From Moritella sp. 24 (lineage in GTDB: Bacteria > Pseudomonadota > Gammaproteobacteria > Enterobacterales > Moritellaceae): a stretch of DNA of 64,000 bases. The notes beneath the pieces are model-generated. The model worked only from the letters and a program-made list of their open reading frames with translations, ran no database searches and was not told the DNA's origin. Below are positions 55,171-63,062 of this stretch, in pieces. The first letter of the stretch is position 1, and each line of letters starts with the position of its first letter. Location: positions 1,187,505 to 1,251,504 of the forward strand of contig NZ_CP056123.1 of the NCBI RefSeq assembly GCF_018219155.1. The letters run 5' to 3'. The translations under genes and the position numbers were made by a program.

Positions 55171-57210
55171 TTATATTTCCTTTATTGCTATTTTAAATTG
55201 AATATTTCGACCTTGTGCGGGTCTGTTGGCGAGATCCTGATATTCATCATCAAACAGGTTGTTTATCGCTAAATGCGCGGTGAATCGTTCCTTTTTCCAG
55301 CCCAGTTGTAGATCGGTAGTCAAACGATTAGCTGGATTTTCAGTGCTGTTGCCGACACTGTCGAAAACATTGGCGCGGTTAAAGTACAGCTCATTGTCGA
55401 TGTTGCTATTGAGGTTAATTTGCCAATGTTCAGTGATTGCATAGCGTATACCTGCGCTATATTGCTGATGATAAATACCGGGTAGTCGCTTGTTGTGATA
55501 AGCGGTGTATTCTGATTGGGTATTACTGTCGATAAGGTTGGTTTGCAGCATCAATGACAGATCGCTACTGACTTTATAATTGGCTTGTAACTCTAACCCT
55601 GTTAATTCAGCTTGGCTGACATTACTGTAGCTGCCAACGTTACTTGAATTGAAAATAGCGACAATAGAATTAACTAATTGTTGCTGATAAAAAGCACCTG
55701 TAAAGGATAGATTTGCGTAGCTGACCGTACTGCCCAATGATAAGGTTTTAGCTTCTTCAGGTTGTAGGTTCGGGTTGCCTTTAAAGCTGCCTCGATCACC
55801 AAACATTTCAAATAGTGTCGGGGCTCGAACACCATTACTCCACGTTAAAAATGCGGAGAAATCAAAACGGTCATCAACTACTGCATTGAATTTATTTGGT
55901 TGGTAAGTAATACCGAGTTCTTGGGTCGTATAATCTTGTTCATCGATATGCTTAGATCCACTTTTATTCAAAACAGAATTTGCATTTTGCTCTTGTGATT
56001 GGCTGATTAACGCATAGGGAGTAAGCGCAAGCTGTACAATTGGCCATTCTAACCGTGTTCCATAATTAAGCTGCTGCTGACTCGCGGTGACATCGCAACT
56101 ATTAATACCGTTACAGGGGGTTGCTTGGCCTTTCAAAACTGTCGTTGATTCGAAGATTTGGTGATTAAAGTTGATAAAGGGGGTTATGACTAAATCGCCC
56201 GCATTCAGCGTCGGCTTTATACCTGCGAAGCTTTTCACACTTTGGTAATTAGCACGTTTGTTCATCACGCCAGTAGGTTGTTCTAAATAGATCTCATCAG
56301 TGAATTGTGTATACGCTTCCAATTCAACCTGTGCTAACCAAACATGAGATGATTGCCAATTATGTAGATAACCGAATCGCCAACTGTCGCTGCTTATTTC
56401 ACTGGTGTTTTCTGGTGAATTATTTTGATAATTAGCGAGCTCTTTACGCTGTTCAGTGTACTGCATATTAAATCGTAATAAATGCTGACCAAGGTAAATC
56501 TCGCTATTGAGATGCAATGCGTTTTTTTCATAGGCATTATTGGCCAGCTTTTCTTTTGTTGAAATAGAAGGAACCACAAAATTCTGTGGTACCTGATAAC
56601 TGTAGTTATTATCACTCTGGACATGGCTAAAGCCCGCAGCAAGACTGTAGTTGGTGAAAAGCTTATTCGCCATTAGGTTTACTTCACGATAGCCAAATGA
56701 ACCGCTAGCAAGGCTAATTCGTGCACTGTCTATTTGAGGGTTGTAAGTATTAATACGGATCACGCCACCAATGGGGGTTGAGCCAGTGCCTAGCGCCTGA
56801 CTTTTACTGATCTCAATACTGTCGATTTGCTCTGTGGGCAATTGGTTAACGTCAAAGCCACCAAACTGACTGTCGTTAATAAGTTGTCCATCAATGTACA
56901 GTTGCACTTGTTTGCTACTTGAACCACGGATAGAAACGGATGCTGGATTACCCAGTCCACTGATTTGTCGGATCTGAATACCGTTTATTTTTTGGAGTAG
57001 ATCGCCAAGGGTTTGTGATGAATCGATAAAATCTTCACGATGCAAAATCTGATAGTTTGGTGTGTTAAGTGCATTGAGATCTGTTTCTTTTGTCGCGGTC
57101 ACGACAGTCGTCTCTGTGTCACGAATGACGGCACTTTCTGCCTGTGCAGAAGATAAATGTAGCAGTAATAAGCACACCGGTAATACAGGTGTTGGTCGTC
57201 GAAATAACAT
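55171..57210 (-). CDS. btuB: TonB-dependent vitamin B12 receptor BtuB
   Basis: A 679-residue outer-membrane receptor for cobalamin. A signal peptide (about 1-25, ending AQA) is followed by a TonB box-like ETTVVTA, the plug domain (LGDLLQKINGIQIRQISGLGNPASVSIRG, then YIDGQLIND) and a barrel with the C-terminal NLFDDEYQDL and ...FKIAIKEI segments. Assignment to B12 rests on the cobalamin riboswitch in its leader plus BtuB-like length and plug. Siderophore receptors are the alternative without that leader. The ATG at 57210 with GGGGAA upstream is preferred to an upstream in-frame codon that lacks a signal peptide. Confidence 0.9.
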   Translation of the reverse strand: MLFRRPTPVLPVCLLLLHLSSAQAESAVIRDTETTVVTATKETDLNALNTPNYQILHREDFIDSSQTLGDLLQKINGIQIRQISGLGNPASVSIRGSSSKQVQLYIDGQLINDSQFGGFDVNQLPTEQIDSIEISKSQALGTGSTPIGGVIRINTYNPQIDSARISLASGSFGYREVNLMANKLFTNYSLAAGFSHVQSDNNYSYQVPQNFVVPSISTKEKLANNAYEKNALHLNSEIYLGQHLLRFNMQYTEQRKELANYQNNSPENTSEISSDSWRFGYLHNWQSSHVWLAQVELEAYTQFTDEIYLEQPTGVMNKRANYQSVKSFAGIKPTLNAGDLVITPFINFNHQIFESTTVLKGQATPCNGINSCDVTASQQQLNYGTRLEWPIVQLALTPYALISQSQEQNANSVLNKSGSKHIDEQDYTTQELGITYQPNKFNAVVDDRFDFSAFLTWSNGVRAPTLFEMFGDRGSFKGNPNLQPEEAKTLSLGSTVSYANLSFTGAFYQQQLVNSIVAIFNSSNVGSYSNVSQAELTGLELQANYKVSSDLSLMLQTNLIDSNTQSEYTAYHNKRLPGIYHQQYSAGIRYAITEHWQINLNSNIDNELYFNRANVFDSVGNSTENPANRLTTDLQLGWKKERFTAHLAINNLFDDEYQDLANRPAQGRNIQFKIAIKEI

Positions 57211-57270
57211 GGGTTCCCCAATGATGTTGGGGATGGCAGAATACAAAAAATACCATGAATGTGTTTATTG

Positions 57271-57305
57271 CCAAAAAGCAAAACAGAATAGGATTTTTCT
57301 ATTCC
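57271..57305 (-). terminator. regulated intrinsic terminator of the cobalamin riboswitch
   Basis: On the minus strand GAATAG pairs with CTATTC (57299-57304 and 57286-57291) around AAAAATC, followed by TGTTTTGCTTTTTGG. It lies between the aptamer and btuB and would form on B12 binding. Confidence 0.75.
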
Positions 57306-57317
57306 GCTATCGCCCTC

Positions 57318-57445
57318 CGCAATACGGTAATATTTCAATAGGCCGGTATCGGGCTTTCAACATGCGTTGATTACCGTTGCGGGGGCAGCGTTGGATTCAC
57401 ACCAAACTTCCCGTTTAACTCAATCCTTAATGCGATAACACGCTG
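57318..57445 (-). promoter_or_regulatory. cobalamin riboswitch (B12 element)
   Basis: On the minus strand the aptamer core reads GGGAAG, then GGTGTGAATCC, then GCTGCCCCCGCAACGGTAA (57370-57388), and finally the B12 box AGCCCGATACCGGCC (57341-57355). All consensus blocks are in order. Downstream, ATTACCGT can pair with ACGGTAAT of the aptamer, a likely part of the switching or kissing interaction. It lies about 110 nt upstream of btuB and should repress btuB and the coupled lipoprotein gene when B12 is plentiful. Confidence 0.95.
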
Positions 57446-57774
57446 TTTAATATTGAGCACCTACTGTAAGTCGCGGCACTTTAATGATAAACAATCATAA
57501 AAGCAACGCTGTTAATCATATTGAAGCATTGCTGCACAAATTTTGTACGACTAATTAGCTTATTCATTCATATTCGATAATCTTATTCATCATTTTAAGT
57601 TATTGTAATTATCTGTATCACATCCATTTAAAAAGCATGAAAAACTAAAAATAGACAAATAATTATTGCTTATTTTCTTTTAGTTTATCGAGTTTGGCGA
57701 TAATATACTTTATAGATGTAGGTAGGGTCTTATCCTTCATGATCCCGCTTACCAGTCCCTTAATGTTGAGAACG

Positions 57775-58341
57775 ATGAAATTAATTATGCATAAGAATAA
57801 AGGATTTACACTTATCGAATTGGTTATTGTGATCATAGTGCTCGGCATCCTTGCCGCGGTTGCGATTCCTCGATTTATTAACGTGCAACAAGATGCCAGA
57901 ATCGCGACTATTAAAGGTATTGCAGGTAACTTTAGCTTTGTTGTCGAACAGGTTAATTACGCAAGCATTATGCAAGGGTTAGAGGGCCAGCGAGCTGTTA
58001 AAGTGAGCGTTGGTGACGTCGAGGTGAATACCTATTTTGGTAAGCCACAAGAAATTTGGGATGATGCGCTCGGAAATTTAATGAATAGCAACGTTCATTA
58101 CTTAGGTAATGGTTACAAGACACCTACAGTCTTAGATAAAGAATGCACAGAGTCGTCGGTATGTGTTGTTGATCAAACGAGAGTGGCTGGCGTTATTTCT
58201 GGGTATCCAGGTTGGGGGATGTTTTTTGTTCCTAATGGTAAGTCGGTCAACGATCTCTGTTTTGCATTTTATGCGTTTAGCGAGAATGGTACTGCGGTGA
58301 CATCGAGTGAGGTTTCAACCGTAGAAAGTGGTTGTAACTAA
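57775..58341 (+). CDS. type IV pilin-like / pseudopilin protein
   Basis: A protein of about 188 residues with a class III prepilin signal: a short basic leader ending in NKG, then FTLIELVIVIIVLGILAAVAIPRF, in which Glu at +5 and the hydrophobic helix are intact. The C-terminal part has a VLDKEC...SVCVV...GC cysteine pattern like MSHA-type pilins. It would be cleaved and methylated by a PilD peptidase encoded elsewhere. The start is uncertain: ATG 57775 (10-residue leader) or ATG 57787 (6-residue leader). It stands alone, unlike most pilin operons, and has its own strong terminator. Confidence 0.85.
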   Translation: MKLIMHKNKGFTLIELVIVIIVLGILAAVAIPRFINVQQDARIATIKGIAGNFSFVVEQVNYASIMQGLEGQRAVKVSVGDVEVNTYFGKPQEIWDDALGNLMNSNVHYLGNGYKTPTVLDKECTESSVCVVDQTRVAGVISGYPGWGMFFVPNGKSVNDLCFAFYAFSENGTAVTSSEVSTVESGCN

Positions 58342-58342
58342 A

Positions 58343-58380
58343 AAAGGGGAGAAACATAGACTGTTTCTCCCCTTTCGTTT
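58343..58380. terminator. strong bidirectional terminator
   Basis: A perfect 14-bp stem, AAAGGGGAGAAACA at 58343-58356 with 58362-58375, around TAGAC. T-rich sequence follows on the plus strand, and T5 follows on the minus strand. It separates the convergent pilin and xpt genes. Confidence 0.9.
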
Positions 58381-58407
58381 ACTTTTTACCTGCTAGTCGC
58401 TATTTAA

Positions 58408-58971
58408 TTAAAAATGGATGCCATTTTCTAACGAACTGATACGAGCTAACGACAACGTATCAATGCCTTTCTCTGCGAGCATTTCTGCACCTGCTTGGAA
58501 CGATTTTTCAAACAAGATACCCACGCCAACTAATGTAGCAGTTGTTTGCGCAAGGATAGCTAATGTCCCTTCAACGGCATTACCGTGAGCGAGTACATCA
58601 TCAATGAATAATACGCGGTCGTTGTCATTAATGTGTTCAACATTACAGTTTAATTCGTATGATGAATTTTTAGTAAAGCTGAAAACATTGGTTGTAAGTA
58701 CGTTTTCTGGATCTAACATGCTGCGCTTTTTCTTCATTACAACTAATGGCACATTCAGTTTTAATGCCACTAATGTCGAGATAGCAATACCACCACTTTC
58801 GATAGTCAGAATACGGTCGATTTTAGCGTCCTGAAAATGGATAGCCAATTGCGATGCACACCAGTCTAGAATCTGAATATCAATTTGCTTTGTTAAAAAG
58901 CTACTTGCGTCTAGGGCTACGTTGTTAACAGATTTACCGTGCGCTAGAATCGCTTTTTCTAATAAGTTCAT
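58408..58971 (-). CDS. xpt: xanthine phosphoribosyltransferase
   Basis: A 187-residue cytoplasmic PRTase of the Gram-positive Xpt type, which salvages xanthine with PRPP. Family features are SFLTKQIDIQ near residue 24, ILTIESGGIA near 54, RSMLDPENVLTTNVFSFTK near 83, the PRPP-binding VLFIDDVLAHGNAVEG near 122, and FEKSFQAG with SLARISSLE at the end. It forms an operon with the upstream permease gene (15-bp gap) and AGGGACG precedes its ATG. A guanine-type riboswitch leads the operon. Confidence 0.93.
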   Translation of the reverse strand: MNLLEKAILAHGKSVNNVALDASSFLTKQIDIQILDWCASQLAIHFQDAKIDRILTIESGGIAISTLVALKLNVPLVVMKKKRSMLDPENVLTTNVFSFTKNSSYELNCNVEHINDNDRVLFIDDVLAHGNAVEGTLAILAQTTATLVGVGILFEKSFQAGAEMLAEKGIDTLSLARISSLENGIHF

Positions 58972-58986
58972 GTGTTCGTCCCTAAA

Positions 58987-60312
58987 TTATGAAAGTGCTA
59001 AATAAACAATAAATAGTAGTGCTAGTGAGTAAATAATTGGATGTACTTTTTTACCATCACCTTGTACTAACATTACGAAACAGTAGCTGATGAAACCCAT
59101 CGCCATACCATTTGCAGGCGAGAAGGTTAACAAGCTAAATACCATGATAAAGAATACTGGAATGGCTGATTCTTTCTTATCCCAGCTGATGTTTGCTAAG
59201 TTCTTAATCATGTAAATACCGATTACAACTAATGCTGGTGCAACAATCGCTTTGGTAAAGATTGAGAATACAGGGAATAGGAACATAGAGACTAAGAACA
59301 GCGCCGCCACTGTGATCGCACTGATACCTGTCTTAGCACCAAGTGATGAGGCAACCGCAGATTCAGAGTAAGCTGTAATAGACGTTGTACCTAATACAGT
59401 ACCAATAATCGTACCACCTGAGTCCGCAATTAATGCTGATTTTGCATTTGGCACTTTGCCGTCTTTACCGATAATACCCGCGTCACGACCGACACCAACA
59501 ATGGTACTTAAGCCATCGAAAAAATCGACAATAAAGAAGATAATAACTAAGAAGATTAAGTCACTTAGTTTTGGCATTGTCAGTTGTGATAAGTCAAAGA
59601 TAGCACCAAATGTTGGGGCTAAGCTTGGTGGCATTGAAAATACTTCGGTTGGCACAGTAATTAAGTTACTGCCAAGAAAGTAATCGCTTAATAAGCTAAG
59701 AATAATCGACGAGATAAACGAAATAACAGTCGCTAGTTTCATATCTCGGACTAAACAGCCAATCGCAATGAAGATGCTGACAAGTGCAATAAATACTTTC
59801 GGATCGTAGACATCGCCCATGCTAACGAGAATAAACGGGTTGCTAACGATGATGCCTGCATTCTTAAGGCCTAAGAACGACACGAATAAACCCAGACCAA
59901 CAGCAATACCGAGCTTTAAGTCTTCTGGAATCGCTTCAATCATCACCTTACGTGCGGGTGTTAAGCTTAAAATTAAATAGAGACAACCAGAAAGGAAAAT
60001 AGCAAACAGTGCTTCATGCCAAAGTAACGAGATACCGCCACCAAGTAAGATAGCTTTAAAGAAGCCATTCATCGACATGCCCGGTGCTAACATAATAGGG
60101 TATTTAGAAAACGCACCCATAATGAATGTTGCAATCGCAGCTGATAGTGCTGTTGCGGTGAAGACTGAGCCTTTGTCTATCCCTTCGATGCTTCCTAAGA
60201 TTGCCGGATTCACTGCTAAGATATAACTCATCGCTAAAAAGGTAATTAAACCCGCGTAGATTTCATTTTTTACAGTTGCGCCACGCGCAGACAGGAGGAA
60301 GTACTTGTCCAT
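58987..60312 (-). CDS. AzgA/PbuG-type purine permease (NCS2-like)
   Basis: A 441-residue inner-membrane nucleobase transporter with about 12-14 spans. The start TVKNEIYAGLITFLAMSYILAVNP and the LAPGMSMNGFF and GTTSITAYSESAVASSLGAKTG motifs are diagnostic of the AzgA family (adenine, guanine or hypoxanthine uptake). Pairing with xpt under a guanine-type riboswitch suggests guanine/hypoxanthine or xanthine use. Length and topology are normal. Confidence 0.93.
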   Translation of the reverse strand: MDKYFLLSARGATVKNEIYAGLITFLAMSYILAVNPAILGSIEGIDKGSVFTATALSAAIATFIMGAFSKYPIMLAPGMSMNGFFKAILLGGGISLLWHEALFAIFLSGCLYLILSLTPARKVMIEAIPEDLKLGIAVGLGLFVSFLGLKNAGIIVSNPFILVSMGDVYDPKVFIALVSIFIAIGCLVRDMKLATVISFISSIILSLLSDYFLGSNLITVPTEVFSMPPSLAPTFGAIFDLSQLTMPKLSDLIFLVIIFFIVDFFDGLSTIVGVGRDAGIIGKDGKVPNAKSALIADSGGTIIGTVLGTTSITAYSESAVASSLGAKTGISAITVAALFLVSMFLFPVFSIFTKAIVAPALVVIGIYMIKNLANISWDKKESAIPVFFIMVFSLLTFSPANGMAMGFISYCFVMLVQGDGKKVHPIIYSLALLFIVYLALS

Positions 60313-60417
60313 TAAACATCCATTACTATTAAGTTGGTTGATTTAAAATGACAATATTCCGAAGTATAAACTTGGGTAGGGGAACCATACCAGAAAAAAG
60401 GTACAGTTATCCTGCTT

Positions 60418-60486
60418 CATTGTAGGTCTGAAATTTACGGTTTCAGAGTAGAGACTTAAGGCCCATATTGCCAAAATTATACAACG
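60418..60486 (-). promoter_or_regulatory. purine riboswitch aptamer, variant, guanine-type
   Basis: On the minus strand the 69-nt element has P1 CGTTGTA/TACAATG, J1/2 TAAT, L2 AATATGG, J2/3 GTCTCTAC, P3 TCTGAAA/TTTCAGA and L3 CCGTAAA. These match the purine aptamer in order and length. The joining segment J3/1 is CC: a C at the specificity position 74 points to guanine/hypoxanthine, while the usual A73 is C and U48 is C. P2 is weak, with only three G-C pairs. It lies 105 nt upstream of the azgA-type gene. Confidence 0.85.
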
Positions 60487-60504
60487 TCACATTGCTTGCG
60501 GGGC

Positions 60505-60532
60505 ATCTTAAAGATGTTGACGCGGTTGTCAA
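60505..60532 (-). promoter_or_regulatory. promoter of the riboswitch-purine operon
   Basis: On the minus strand TTGACA (60527-60532) and TAAGAT (60505-60510) are separated by 16 bases, placing the transcript start near 60498, just before the aptamer. A second TATAAT (minus, near 60650) may give a longer leader. Confidence 0.6.
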
Positions 60533-60784
60533 TTATTTTTACGAAGGTCGTGAGTTTAAAAGAGGCAGATATCCATGCACTAAATGGACGATATTATTAT
60601 GTAGGAGTATTACTTATGGGGTCTTCAGAGGTTTTTTGTATCAAAACGGATTATAGTAAACTTTTTTCATTTAATTGACTCAGTGGTCAATGTTTGAACA
60701 GTAGGTATAATATTCTTTAATGTATTATTTTGTTTGAAAAGTGGCGTAGTTGCCGTTAATTTGGGCTTTATTTTCCTCTAAAAC

Positions 60785-60809
60785 CAAAAATGGCGAGCCG
60801 AGGCTCACC
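60785..60809 (-). terminator. terminator of the phasin gene
   Basis: TGGCGAGCC at 60790-60798 and GGCTCACCA at 60801-60809 form a GC-rich stem on the minus strand, followed by ATTTTT. It lies 39 bp after the phasin stop. Confidence 0.85.
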
Positions 60810-60847
60810 ATATCTATTCACTTCAAAAGAGTACTGAAAGGTCAGTA

Positions 60848-61198
60848 TTACTTTTTAAGTTCAGCAATTGCTTTAGTTAGTTCGTCAACTTTAGCATTTA
60901 GTGCGTCAACTTTAGTGTTATCAACACCAGAAATTTTAGTGAAAACTTGGTTTACACGCGTTTCTAAAACGTCTGTAGAGATTTTTTTATCAGAAATTTT
61001 TTCTTTTGCTGATTCTTCAATCTTAGTGCCTTTAGCAACAAGTTCTTCGAATAATGTTGAAGATTTGTCTGAAACTTTGTTTGCTTCATCGATGCTCTTA
61101 CCGTATGCACCAAGACCTGCTAGCCAAATGTTCTTAGCGATTTCGTCTTTGCTGCTCCAAAGTTTTTTGGCTGTGTCAACTACGTTTAATTGTGTCAT
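60848..61198 (-). CDS. phasin family protein (poly-hydroxyalkanoate granule associated, PhaI-like)
   Basis: A 116-residue helical protein. The N-terminal IAKNIWLAGLGAYGKSIDEA and the following FEELVAKGTKIEE are the signature of the PhaI/PhaF-type phasins that coat PHA granules. A heptad-rich C-terminus (VNQVFTKISG...VDALNAKVDELTKAIAEL) would form an oligomerising coiled coil. The ATG has AAGGA eight bases upstream. No PHA synthase is in the window. It is monocistronic. Confidence 0.85.
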   Translation of the reverse strand: MTQLNVVDTAKKLWSSKDEIAKNIWLAGLGAYGKSIDEANKVSDKSSTLFEELVAKGTKIEESAKEKISDKKISTDVLETRVNQVFTKISGVDNTKVDALNAKVDELTKAIAELKK

Positions 61199-61635
61199 GG
61201 TACTTATCCTTTCTGGGTGCGTTTCGATTTGATGGAGCCAGAATATGGTTTTAAATTAGAAAATGCATACAAATTGTGGATTTAATTTTAGAGAAAAAAT
61301 AAGGAGTTATTTAGAGTGGTTTTTCAGTTTTACTGTGTTCCACTTGTTTATGAAAATATTTTGCAAATGATTAATTCAGATGTGTATTTTCTGTGATAGT
61401 AAGCCAAAAATGGATTTGTAGTATTCGTTACTGATGGTATTTTTAGATAATAAAATTATTTATATTCATCCATCATTGGCAGTTGTTAATTGAACAACTA
61501 TCTTATTATTAATGACCATATACTATTCTTTATGACCTGTTGTCGTGTTTTAAGTGAGATTTAATCATTTTTAGCGTCACTTTTTGACGATCGTAGCTAT
61601 AATTTGGCAGACTTAAATTAATTGAGAGGCTAACA
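61199..61635. other. divergent intergenic region between the phasin and the 61636 gene
   Basis: 437 bp of A+T-rich DNA without an ORF. TATAAT at 61598-61603 is a likely -10 for the rightward gene, but no matching -35 is visible. Confidence 0.5.
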
Positions 61636-61968
61636 GTGGAATTTCAACAATTAGTAAATGATGGGTTGGCACTTGTATCACGTGTAAAACAAGAAATTAA
61701 CTTTATTCGTGCCTGTAATTACACGCAAGCAAATTTAGATTTTTTGCACACGGCTTCTTTTAATTTAGCGTCAGCTGAAGATTTACTTAATTATGCAAAT
61801 GAATTGGCATTAAAGAATGATGATGTCGCGGGAGAAAAAGTATTAATTGCTTGTGATGCCATCAAAAATGTCCAGTCTATGTTATCACGTCAGTTCGATG
61901 CCGAATTAGAATGTGAAAGCCAATCTTGGTTTGAAGATGTTACTTCAACTATTGGTATTTGTGCTTAG
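61636..61968 (+). CDS. small helical protein of unknown function
   Basis: A 110-residue soluble, mostly helical acidic protein (LVNDGLALVSRVKQEI, then LDFLHTASFNLASAEDLLNYANE). I do not recognise the family. The GTG start at 61636 is preceded by GAGAGG with six bases between. It is a single gene with its own promoter-like -10 and terminator, so it is probably real. Confidence 0.7.
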   Translation: MEFQQLVNDGLALVSRVKQEINFIRACNYTQANLDFLHTASFNLASAEDLLNYANELALKNDDVAGEKVLIACDAIKNVQSMLSRQFDAELECESQSWFEDVTSTIGICA

Positions 61969-61991
61969 TCTCATTAAAGTTAGACCTAATT

Positions 61992-62020
61992 AGCCAGTGC
62001 AGATTGTAACTGGCTTTTTT
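61992..62020 (+). terminator. intrinsic terminator
   Basis: AGCCAGT at 61992-61998 pairs with ACTGGCT at 62009-62015, followed by T6. Confidence 0.88.
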
Positions 62021-62206
62021 GTATCATTTTTCCGTTTAAATCGAACTATTTAATTCTTCATTTCATCCTTCATACCACCTTTCTGTATGCGCAGAATACC
62101 GTATTGTAAGCTCGAGTAAGAGTTGGGCTAGGTGTCATGTTATCCATGTTAATGTTATCCAAATAATCATAGAGTTACGGTTAGTAAAGGATAATGGTGT
62201 TATAAA

Positions 62207-63019
62207 ATGGAATTCATGAATAACTACGCTATGCTTCATCGAAAGATCATTGATCTACTTCGTATCGACGATGATAATTACTTCTATATATCCTACAAAG
62301 GTTTTACTTTCACCAGTGTATTTCAGCCTATTTTTGACCGTGAATGTAATATTTACGGTGTTGAAGCATTAGTGAGGATCACTGATGATAATGGCATGCC
62401 AGTTAATCCATATGGTTACTTTGATGCAATCCGTAATGACGATAAAAGCAGTGTTATATCGACCTTAATTTGTGCCATTATTCATGGTTTAAACTTTGCG
62501 CGTTCATGTTATTGCGATAAGAAATTATTCATCAATGTCACGCCTGCTATATTTGAAATCCTGTCAAACAACGACATTGCAGTGAATACATTAATTCGAC
62601 GTTTGAAGATGTTAGGCCTGTCGCCAACACAGATAGTTTACGAGATTATTGAGTTTGAAGGGCGCAACTTAGCCTCTGTATTAAAGGGCATCAAAAAGTT
62701 ATCTAATTTTGGTATTGAGATAGCATTGGATGATTACGGCAGTGCGTTTTCGACAGAAAGCAGGGCGAAAGCGGTAACGCCTGATTATTTAAAAATTGAT
62801 AAAAGTATTGTCGATTTATTAGCGGCATTTAAATACAGTAAATTCCATCATGCGATGAAGATTAGCCGAGCGATTGCAGCAAAAACCATTGCCGAAGGGA
62901 TAGAAACCAAAGAGACTTTTGAGTGTTGTATGGAGTCGGGCGCAGATTATTTTCAGGGTTTCTATTTAGCAAGACCACATAAAGCACCCTTAAAGCAAAG
63001 TAAAATGGCCATACGATAA
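62207..63019 (+). CDS. stand-alone EAL-domain protein (probable c-di-GMP phosphodiesterase)
   Basis: A 270-residue cytoplasmic protein with a single EAL domain and no sensory domain or membrane span. Catalytic elements are visible: VEALVR (the EAL Glu) near residue 50, FINVTP with the metal-binding Asn near 106, YEIIEFE near 146, DDYGS near 183 (DDFG variant), the catalytic Lys in LKIDKS near 203, AEGIET near 229 and QGFYLARP near 246. All key residues seem present, so activity is likely. The start may be ATG 62207 or 62216; neither has a strong ribosome-binding site. Confidence 0.88.
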   Translation: MEFMNNYAMLHRKIIDLLRIDDDNYFYISYKGFTFTSVFQPIFDRECNIYGVEALVRITDDNGMPVNPYGYFDAIRNDDKSSVISTLICAIIHGLNFARSCYCDKKLFINVTPAIFEILSNNDIAVNTLIRRLKMLGLSPTQIVYEIIEFEGRNLASVLKGIKKLSNFGIEIALDDYGSAFSTESRAKAVTPDYLKIDKSIVDLLAAFKYSKFHHAMKISRAIAAKTIAEGIETKETFECCMESGADYFQGFYLARPHKAPLKQSKMAIR

Positions 63020-63062
63020 CAAGCAAGATCAAACACTCATTGATTCGTACGGCCCTTGGTTA

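Noticed and set aside
60468-60678. Two overlapping plus-strand frames of about 60 codons opposite the purine leader
   Set aside because: They are antisense to the riboswitch and its promoter, and neither has coding features.
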